Part shown: piece by piece, positions 58,489 to 64,000 of the stretch | Layout of the letters: the number at the start of each line of letters is the position of its first letter | Numbering within the stretch: position 1 is the first letter of the stretch | Source: Symbiodinium natans | Lineage: Eukaryota > Sar > Dinophyceae > Suessiales > Symbiodiniaceae | Reading direction: 5' to 3' | DNA length: 64,000 nucleotides | NCBI GenBank assembly: GCA_905221605.1 | Contig: CAJNDS010000779.1 | Coordinates: 91,001-155,000 of the forward strand | The notes under the pieces: model-generated | Told to the model about the DNA's origin: nothing | Seen by the model: the letters and a program-made list of their open reading frames with translations, nothing else | Databases searched by the model: none | Made by a program: the position numbers and the translations under genes

Positions 58489-58760
58489 ATGTCCCGGGCG
58501 GACTTGGCACTCTTGGGTTCGGCTGTGGGATCCTCGCCTATACTGCCCCCTACCCAGGAATTCCGGGTTTAGGGTTGAAAGTCTAGGGTTATGGGGCCTA
58601 CACCACCCCCACCAGGAAAACCAGTCTCACGGCAACCGGGCCTTGTCAGAATGGATGCTTAGGGACTCGGGTCTAGGGTGTAGGGAGTTTTTCAGTAAGG
58701 AGATCCGCCCAGGAATTAAACAAAAAAGGATCCAAATTGTGAGCCCAAGTATCAGTTGTG
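58489..58760 (+). CDS. 5' part of a plus gene: two exons joined in frame
   Basis: Exon 1 starts at ATG (58489): MSRADLALLGSAVGSSPILP and PTQEFR. The intron 58567-58615 (49 nt) begins GTTTAGGGTTGAAAG and ends CCCCCACCAG. Exon 2, 58616-58760: QSHGNRALSEWMLRDSGLGC and FFSKEIRPGIKQKRIQIVSP, donor GTAAGG. The join is phase 0. This is the best case of a telomeric unit serving as a 5' splice site. Product unknown. Confidence 0.65.
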
Positions 58761-58997
58761 GTAAGGGCACTAAACCCCTGAAACCCCAACCCCCACCCCT
58801 GCACTCCGGCAAAGTAAACTCTAAACAAACAACCCTCAAACCCTAAACAGAGACAACCCCAACCCGGAACTTGACCTGAAGCCTGAACCCTGAACCCTAA
58901 ACCCTAAATTACTAAACCCTAACCACTAAACCCTGAACCCCTAAACCCCCAAACCCTGAACCCTAAACCCTAAACCCTAAACCCTAAACCTGAAGTA

Positions 58998-59090
58998 GCC
59001 CACAAACGTCTCCTGATGGCGAGCCGGCAGCTTTAGCCATGGCAGGCCACCAGGTCCAAGAAGAGCTACAACTTTGGGCCCTTAATTTGG
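58998..59090 (+). CDS. Exon, helical
   Basis: PQTSPDGEPAALAMAGHQVQ and EELQLWALNL, donor GTTCTGGGTTTAGGG. Its last 25 bp plus donor are duplicated at 59112-59158. Confidence 0.5.
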
Positions 59091-59158
59091 GTTCTGGGTT
59101 TAGGGTTTAGGGCTACAACTTTGGGCCCTTAATTTGGGTTTTGGGTTTAGGGTTTAGG
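59065..59158. repeat. 47-bp tandem duplication of exon end plus donor
   Basis: GCTACAACTTTGGGCCCTTA and the following GTT(C/T)TGGGTTTAGGG occur twice (59065-59111, 59112-59158). Confidence 0.9.
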
Positions 59159-59324
59159 GTTTAGGGTTTAGGGTTTCGGGTTTAGGGCTTAGGGCTTAGG
59201 GCTTAGGGTTTAGGGTTTAGGGTTTACCGGTGGTGGCCGCCTCAGCAAGTTGCATGTGCCCCTCAGCCCTCAGCCATCAGCCCTAAGCCCTAAACCCTAA
59301 ACCCTGCTGTGACGTTGACACCAG

Positions 59325-59387
59325 AAAATGCGTTTCATGGTCTTGAAACACCTCCGAGCTCACATAAGCCAACAAGACACAAAGTAG
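59325..59387 (+). CDS. Terminal exon, basic
   Basis: Acceptor GACACCAG, KMRFMVLKHLRAHISQQDTK, stop TAG 59385-59387. Confidence 0.5.
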   Translation, partial: KMRFMVLKHLRAHISQQDTK

Positions 59388-59439
59388 TGCAGGGGGGGGC
59401 CATCTTGCTGAGGGCCTTTGGGGAACTTGGGCTGCAGAA

Positions 59440-59650
59440 CCCTCAACCCTAAACCCTACACCCGAAACCCTAAACCCTGCACACCCTAAACCCTACATCC
59501 CAAACCCTAAACCCTACACCCTAAACCCTACACCCCAAACCCCAAACCCCAAACCCTAAACCCTAAACCCTAAACCCCACACCCTAAAACCTAAAACCTA
59601 AACCCTAAACCCTAAACCCCAAACCCTAAACCCTAAACCCTAAACCATAC
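59440..59650. repeat. CCCTAAA array with CCCTACA variants
   Basis: CCCTAAA, CCCTACA and CCCCAAA mixed. Confidence 0.93.
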
Positions 59651-59654
59651 CCCA

Positions 59655-60005
59655 AGCCCCTGAAGGGTTTCGACCTAACCTGATGCAAATTTTTAGTGCC
59701 TAAAGCAAGCCTGTCCGACCTTTACAACCAAGATGTACTTGGAAGCCCTTTTGGCTTAGTAAGTAGGGTTAGTAAGGTGGGTTATGCGGGCTTTCTGAGG
59801 GATGCTAAGTAGACTCACGGAGTCAAAAGAGGTTGTGAGTAGACATACCCACTACAAATGGACTTGAATTCCTTCAATTGTAATCGGGATCCTCAAAATG
59901 ATGCAAGGAATTGTCCTAAACTACTGGTCCTGGGTAACTATTCAGCCCCAAACCCCAAACCTCAAACCCAAAACCCCAAACCCCAAACTTCAAACCCTAA
60001 ACCCT
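59655..60005. other. AT-richer filler, possible element
   Basis: Contains TGATGCAAATTTT and ATGATGCAAGGAATT. No exon recognised; a CCCCAAA block lies at 59940-60005. Confidence 0.4.
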
Positions 60006-60011
60006 GAACCC

Positions 60012-60068
60012 TCGGGTAGGGGCTTTGGCCTTAAGCTCTGCGTGCGAAGAAGCCGTCCCACCCAAACC
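60012..60068 (+). CDS. Short exon
   Basis: After CTCGGGTAG: GALALSSACEEAVPPKPR, donor GTTCAAGG. Confidence 0.42.
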
Positions 60069-60224
60069 GAGAGGTTCAAGGGCTTGAGGTTGAGGGCTTG
60101 ATAGCTTAAGGGCTTAACGGGCCCGAATAAAGCTCTAAACCCTGAATCCTAAGCCCTTAACCCTATCCTAAACCCTAACCCTAACCCCTTAGGGTTTAAA
60201 GGGTTTGGGGGTGGGTTGTTGTGG

Positions 60225-60309
60225 GCAAACGTTTGGCGCCATTTCTCGCACCAGAGATGGGTCCAGGAGAAATCTTGAAGCAATCCATGGAGCATGTCGG
60301 GGAAACTTG
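60225..60309 (+). CDS. Exon at a family F-type border
   Basis: Two frames are protein-like (QTFGAISRTRDGSRRNLEAI, or MGPGEILKQSMEHVGETW). Either ends near TTGGAG|GTTCATAGGGTTTAGGG. Confidence 0.45.
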
Positions 60310-60386
60310 GAGGTTCATAGGGTTTAGGGTTTAGGGTTTAGGGTGTAGGGTTTAGGGTTTTGGGTTTTAGGGTTTTGGGTTCACAG

Positions 60387-60671
60387 GCCGTGAGAACCGG
60401 GGTTAGAGGTGCGGCAACTAGAGTTACAACTGGCATGACTTCTAAGAGGGGGAGGTACGTAAAAACTACTCACATTATGAAGTAGGGTTTGTATTTCTTG
60501 TACCCCCAAAAGGACACCCAATATATATATATATATATATACTCACCAATATTACAAAGGAACCTTATATATACACACACACACACCAATAACAGTAATA
60601 TAAACCCTGTTCCATATAGCAAGCCGAGAGCCTTCAATCCACAACCCTGGGGTAGCTACATGCTTTGAAGG
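60387..60671 (+). CDS. Two exons across a family B element
   Basis: Exon 60387-60481 (acceptor GGGTTCACAG): VRTGVRGAATRVTTGMTSKR, donor GTAGGGTTTG supplied by the element's terminal repeat. Acceptor CATATAGCAAG opens exon 60624-60671: REPSIHNPGVATCFEG. The join keeps frame. The next donor is GTTCTGATG of family G. Confidence 0.55.
60478..60614. mobile_element. Family B element acting as an intron
   Basis: TGAAGTAGGGTTTGTATTTC ... ATAAACCCTGTTCCA with (AT)n and (CA)n expansions inside. Confidence 0.8.
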
Positions 60672-60745
60672 GTTCTGATGTATGGGCCCCTGGGTTGTAT
60701 AAGGCATACAAGGGGTAGATAAGGGGCCCCCTTTTAAGGGCCCAG
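60672..60745. mobile_element. Family G element
   Basis: GTTCTGATGTATGGGCCCC ... AAGGGCCCAG, about 74 bp. Ends provide GT and CAG. Copy at 50267-50338. Confidence 0.62.
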
Positions 60746-60772
60746 ATCAAGGGACCATGTAACTGCCCTAAA

Positions 60773-60834
60773 CCCTAAACCCTAAACCCTAAACCCTAAA
60801 CCCTAAACCCTAAACCCTAAACCCTAAACCCTAC
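60773..60834. repeat. CCCTAAA array
   Basis: About nine units. Confidence 0.94.
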
Positions 60835-60860
60835 ATGAACCTCCCCCCCCCTATGTACAG

Positions 60861-60945
60861 GCTGCGCTCTACGACCTCCCTTTGGGAGATGAGAGAACGA
60901 CCCGAAGGTGGGTGGCTTGCCCAGGAAGCCCAAGACTCTTCAAGG
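60861..60945 (+). CDS. Exon, product unknown
   Basis: Acceptor CCCTATGTACAG, frame RSTTSLWEMRERPEGGWLAQ and then EAQDSSR, donor GTTTAGGG at 60946. CCCTAAA lies left. Confidence 0.57.
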
Positions 60946-61027
60946 GTTTAGGGTTTAGGGTTTAGGGTTTAGGGTTTAGGGTTTAGGGTTTAGGGATTTG
61001 GGGTTTAGGGCTTCTTGCAACGGACCA

Positions 61028-61096
61028 TCAGAGCGTCAGGAGGTTGATCTCTTGCGTCGTTTCAAGCTCGATGTCCGGCACGTTCTCCACCAGATC
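61028..61096 (-). CDS. Terminal exon, acidic
   Basis: Acceptor CGATGGTCGCAG, 22 codons with LVENVPDIELETTQEINLLT, stop TGA 61028-61030. Strong composition and borders: the 3' end of a minus gene. Confidence 0.6.
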   Translation of the reverse strand, partial: DLVENVPDIELETTQEINLLTL

Positions 61097-61139
61097 CTGC
61101 GACCATCGTGAGATCCTACAAGAGCTTAGGCAATTTTAG

Positions 61140-61380
61140 GGGGTTTAGGGGTTTTGGGGTTTAGGGTTTAGGGTTTAGGGTTTAGGGTTTAGGGTTTAGG
61201 GGTTAGGGGTATTGGGGTTTTGGGGTTTAGGGTTCATGAGATCCCCTGATGGGATGCTAGAAGAGACTTTAGAAGTTTCACTAGGGTTTAGGGTGTAGGG
61301 TTTTGGGGTTGGGGGCTCAGGGTTTACGCTCAGCGTTTAGGGATCCTATACTCCCCCCCCCCCCCCCCCCCCGCAAAAAA
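61140..61380. repeat. TTTAGGG filler, C16 and A13 runs
   Basis: Array 61150-61245, decayed units, C16 then A13 at 61352-61388. Confidence 0.92.
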
Positions 61381-61396
61381 AAAAAAAGAAAGAAAC

Positions 61397-61436
61397 GGGG
61401 CTCGAAGGAGACGAAACTAAGGGTATCGATCGGTGG
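61397..61436 (-). CDS. Short exon
   Basis: Acceptor CACGATCAAG, PPIDTLSFVSFEP, donor GTTTCTTTC. Confidence 0.5.
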
Positions 61437-61579
61437 CTTGATCGTGAGGGTTTAGAGTTTAGGTGTAGAGTTTAGGGTTTATGAATTGCGATTCTGGGTT
61501 AGTGTTTAGGGCCTAGGGGTTAGGGTTCGGGTTTAGGGTTTTGGGTTTAGGGTTTAGGGTTTCGGGTCTAAGTCCACAT

Positions 61580-61655
61580 AAACCAGGATACCCAACAGGA
61601 GTTGAAAAGCGCAAAGGAAGCCTTGATAAGCCTTGAAGGCTTCTCTAAACTAAAG
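61580..61655. CDS. Coding island, strand uncertain
   Basis: Plus: DTQQELKSAKEALISLEGFS after ATAAACCAG. Minus: EAFKAYQGFLCAFQLLLGIL. Confidence 0.38.
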
Positions 61656-61727
61656 CCGAAAGCCTAAACCCGAACCACGAAACCCTAAGCCCTAAACCCC
61701 AAACCTAAGCCCTAAACCTAGGCAACC

Positions 61728-61828
61728 CTAAAACCCTAAACCCCTAAACCCCTAAACCCCTAAACCCCTAAACCCCTAAACCCCTAAACCCCTAAACCCC
61801 TAAACCCCTAAACCCCTAAACCCCTAGA
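61728..61828. repeat. CCCCTAAA octamer array
   Basis: About twelve uniform CCCCTAAA octamers. Confidence 0.96.
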
Positions 61829-61844
61829 CCCTAAACCCCGAAAC

Positions 61845-61903
61845 AGCCCCGTCTGTCCGTCTCCACGCGTGGCAGACTAAGGTATGCCTCGGCCCGGAAG
61901 GTC
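61845..61903 (-). CDS. Exon, product unknown
   Basis: TFRAEAYLSLPRVETDRRGC before donor GTTTCGG. A plus reading with donor GTATGC is weaker. Confidence 0.45.
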
Positions 61904-61909
61904 AGTTTG

Positions 61910-62400
61910 GATTAGAGTTTAGGGTTTACGGTTCAAGGAGTTGGGGCTCATGTTTGAAGGAGTTTTTTGAGGTTCGGGATTTAGGGTTCAGGGCTGAGGA
62001 TTTAGGCTTGAATTTTGGGCCTAGGACTTAGGAAGTAAGGGGGTGGTTTATTGTTTGGGGCTCAGGGTTGAGGATTTTGGGTTTGGGGCTTTGGGGTTTA
62101 AGGCGGAAGCAAGGGTTCAGAGTTCTGGGGGGGTGGGGGGGGAGGAACACAAGCCGGTAGACCCTCAATGTCAAAACTCTAAACCCTGAAATTCTGAAAC
62201 CGTAACCCTAAACCCTAAACCCTAAACCCTAAACCCTAAACCCTAAACCCTAAACCGTGATGGCCTCCCCTAGTCCTCAAGAACCTTGAGTGACAATGAG
62301 GTTTAGGGTTTAGGGTTTAGGGTTTAGGGTTTAGGGTTTAGGGTTTAGGGTTTAGGGTTTAGGGTTTAGGGTTTAGGGTTTAGGGTTGAGGGTTTCGGGC
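61910..62400. repeat. Filler and opposed arrays
   Basis: Decayed sequence, CCCTAAA 62205-62257, short island (62258-62300) with no firm frame, TTTAGGG 62300-62387. Confidence 0.88.
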
Positions 62401-62404
62401 GTAC

Positions 62405-62703
62405 TGATCCGGAACAAAATTGGAAAACATGGCGCTGCCTACTACAGGGCATCCTCGACGGAGCCTTCATCTTACTGGGACCCAAGGGGGTCCAGACACC
62501 CATATAGTTTATACTTGGGCTTCAAAGGGGCTCCTATGTAGTAGCTTTAGGGTGCCAAAATATATGCCATCATAGGCACATGGACCCTTAGAGGGATTTC
62601 GAGGATCTCTGTCTTCTGTGCAGCCGTGGCTCGTCCACGCCGTAGCCTGCCGCAGAATCTCCGAAAGCACAAAAGCCCAAACAAACACCCAAAACGCCAA
62701 GAA
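62405..62703 (-). CDS. Two exons with hydrophobic N-terminal segment
   Basis: Right exon: AFWVFVWAFVLSEILRQATA, a membrane or signal-like helix, then TSHGCTEDRDPRNP. An inverted-repeat segment GGGTCCATGTGCC ... GGTGTCTGGACCC (about 62478-62593) follows. After CTTGGGTCCCAG the left exon, 62483-62405, reads KAPSRMPCSRQRHVFQFCSG. The frame join is not proven. Confidence 0.48.
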
Positions 62704-62936
62704 ACGAAAGACCTAAACCTTCCGAGCCTAAACCCAAGAATGGCCCCAGAATCCAAAACCCTCAACCTCTAAATGCTAAAATCCTCGAAACTTGAAGCCT
62801 GAAAGCCCCAAATCCCCAAAACACTCAGCCCTACGACAGGCCTCAACCCAAACCCTGAAGCCTTACAAGCAGCTTAGAGTTTGGGTTTGGGGTTTAGGGT
62901 TTAGGTTTAGGGTTGAGGGGTTTTGGGTGTGGAAAC

Positions 62937-63252
62937 CTTAAAGCCTCTGCCGTTTCGCAAGGCTTTTGGGCTGGAGACGTCCCTGCCTGCGCCTTCCGCA
63001 AAAACCCGCAACTCATGAGTTTCCCTACTACCGCCCTCTTCCCCCTGAGGTTTCCCCCCTTAACTAACCTTGATTAGTCTTAACTCTCCTGAAATGCATG
63101 AATCATAAGGGAACCTAGGGTGGATTCGTATAGAGGGGGGGGTACAAGTAGTAGGGAAGCCCATGAGAAACCCTAAACCCTAGAACGGTCGGCGAAGGCC
63201 TTGGAGCTTGATACTAAGATCCGGTTCGTGGAAGCTCCGATACGCGACATGT
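62937..63252 (-). CDS. Two-exon model split by telomeric unit plus family H
   Basis: Exon 63252-63179 (acceptor AAACACGAG; ATG at 63250): MSRIGASTNRILVSSSKAFA and DRSR. Donor GTTTAGGGTTTC. After the 167-nt intron, acceptor CTCATGAG opens exon 63011-62937: LRVFAEGAGRDVSSPKALRN and GRGFK, donor GTTTCC. The join is phase 0. Confidence 0.65.
63012..63167. mobile_element. Family H element forming an intron
   Basis: Terminal inverted repeats CTCATGAGTTTCCCTACTAC / GTAGTAGGGAAGCCCATGAG. Internal GGTTTCCCCCC and GGAACC blocks as at 36.2 kb. The element's CTCATGAG is the acceptor. Confidence 0.8.
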
Positions 63253-63285
63253 CTCGTGTTTTCCTAAATCTCATACCCCGAAACT

Positions 63286-63350
63286 CCAAACCCTAAACCC
63301 TAAACCCCAAACCCTAAACCCTAAACCCCAAACCCTAAACCCTAAACCCG
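63286..63350. repeat. CCCTAAA/CCCCAAA array
   Basis: About nine units. Confidence 0.93.
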
Positions 63351-63424
63351 AAACCAGGGTGTGCAGGCCTCTCGGGTTTCAACCCTGAACCCTAAACCCG
63401 AAGTTTGAAACCCCTCACCCACAG

Positions 63425-63717
63425 CGGACCGGATACCTCGAAGGATACCATACCCGCTAGACATTACCTAGGATGGCCCTTAAAACCCTCTGAAAAATAT
63501 ACGTATTCCAAGGGCCTACTGAGTTACTGGACACAAGAGCAACCTAGGAATGAAAAGGGTTTGGGGTTTAGGATTCAGGGATTAGGGCTAGGAATAAACA
63601 GGGTATCTTACGGGACTTTACAAGGGAACCCAAACCCCAAAACCAGGGAATAAGGGCCTACCCTGGGCTCTAGATTACCCAAACTCATGTTCGCATGTTG
63701 CAGCAAAGAAGCTCAGG
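63425..63717 (+). CDS. Two exons across a family E element
   Basis: Exon 63425-63558 (acceptor TCACCCACAG): DTSKDTIPARHYLGWPLKPS and YTYSKGLLSYWTQEQPRNEK, donor GTTTGGGGTTTAGG. Acceptor GGGCTCTAG (family E right end) opens exon 63674-63717: YPNSCSHVAAKKLR. The join keeps frame (1+2). The codon third positions of the first exon are AT-richer than in its neighbours. Confidence 0.52.
63544..63673. mobile_element. Family E element
   Basis: CTAGGAATGAAAAGGG ... GGGAATAAGGGCCTACCC, GGCTCTAG. Confidence 0.75.
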
Positions 63718-63759
63718 GTTTGGGGGTGGGAGTTTAGGGTTTCGGCTTGTTGGGCTTTA

Positions 63760-64000
63760 GGGTTGTAAACCCTAAACCCTAAACCCTAAACCCTAAACCC
63801 TAAATAAACCCTAAACCCTAAACCCTAAACCCTAAACCCTAAACCCTAAACCCTAAATCTTAACCCAAACTAAGTCTTGAGGGCTCCCGCTTCCGCAGCT
63901 CTGGCTTTTGGCGTGCCAGGTTGGGGGGATTTTGGGACTAGGGCTTAGAGAGGTTTGGGTTTAGGGTTTAGGGTTTAGGGTTTAGGGTTTAGGGGTTTAG
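63760..64000. repeat. CCCTAAA array, spacer, TTTAGGG array to window end
   Basis: CCCTAAA 63760-63858. The island 63870-63955 (GC-rich, possible exon cut off from its context) and TTTAGGG from 63958. Confidence 0.93.

Larger units (their letters stand above)
250..64000. repeat. Dispersed interstitial telomere-type (TTTAGGG)n arrays
   Basis: More than seventy separate arrays of TTTAGGG or its complement, from a few units to about 590 bp, occur throughout the window in both orientations, mixed with variant units (TTTGGGG, TTCAGGG, TTTCGGG, TTTTAGGG, TTTATAGGG, TTTAGGC). They flank most coding islands, so the window is chromosome-internal and not a telomere. The larger arrays are listed separately. 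Confidence 0.97.

Noticed and set aside
250-64000. A true chromosome end (telomere)
   Set aside because: Arrays occur in both orientations across the whole window, are interrupted by exons and carry variants; no terminal array reaches an edge in one orientation.
250-64000. CRISPR array
   Set aside because: Repeats are heptamers without regular spacers, and the context is eukaryotic.
250-64000. tRNA, rRNA, snRNA genes
   Set aside because: No A/B box pairs with a cloverleaf, no rRNA core motifs and no U6 or U2 signatures were recognised by eye.

Overview
The window looks like nuclear DNA of a dinoflagellate (my inference, about 0.8). Plant/alveolate-type telomere repeat (TTTAGGG) arrays occur every few hundred bases in both orientations. 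There are no long prokaryote-like ORFs. Short GC-rich coding islands of 35-200 bp are bounded by GT...AG-type signals. Several short inverted-repeat elements behave like introners, and many exons carry the LAWAFA-type signature of octotricopeptide (OPR)-like organellar RNA-binding proteins. No tRNA, rRNA, snRNA, CRISPR array or spliced-leader sequence was recognised.

Architecture: the commonest pattern, in plus-strand coordinates, is a CCCTAAA array, then a 60-130 bp GC-rich open island, then a TTTAGGG array. Read as a split gene on either strand, this means an intron opens with (TTTAGGG)n, often with GTTTAGGG itself as the 5' splice site, and closes with (CCCTAAA)n plus an AG. Many introns therefore have telomeric terminal inverted repeats. 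The middles of long introns hold AT-richer filler, microsatellites and 75-170 bp inverted-repeat elements of at least eight families (A-H below). Several of these can be removed exactly as introns with the reading frame kept.

Layout (gene boundaries are tentative; most exons are only 12-50 codons): 0-6 kb is almost entirely telomere-type repeat with few coding islands. 7.4-11.6 kb has mostly plus exons. 6.3 kb and 9.5-23.6 kb have mostly minus exons, including OPR/PPR-like ones, a spliced model at 15.3-15.6 kb, a membrane-protein ORF at 19.6-20.3 kb and a spliced model at 21.3-21.8 kb. 25.8-36.6 kb is mostly minus exons, many OPR-like, with a retrotransposon integrase relic at 32 kb and some competing plus exons. 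37-49 kb is mostly plus exons, with the best multi-exon case at 44.2-44.7 kb. 49-57.5 kb is mostly minus exons, including a multi-pass membrane protein gene at 51.2-51.85 kb. 58.5-60.9 kb is plus, with an ATG-starting model. 61.0-63.25 kb is minus, and 63.4-63.7 kb is plus.

Limits: exon calls rest on an open frame, protein-like composition, splice-like borders and, where stated, frame agreement between neighbouring exons. GC-rich islands are often open on both strands; such cases carry strand '.'. No homology search was possible, so products are named only where a motif is visible.
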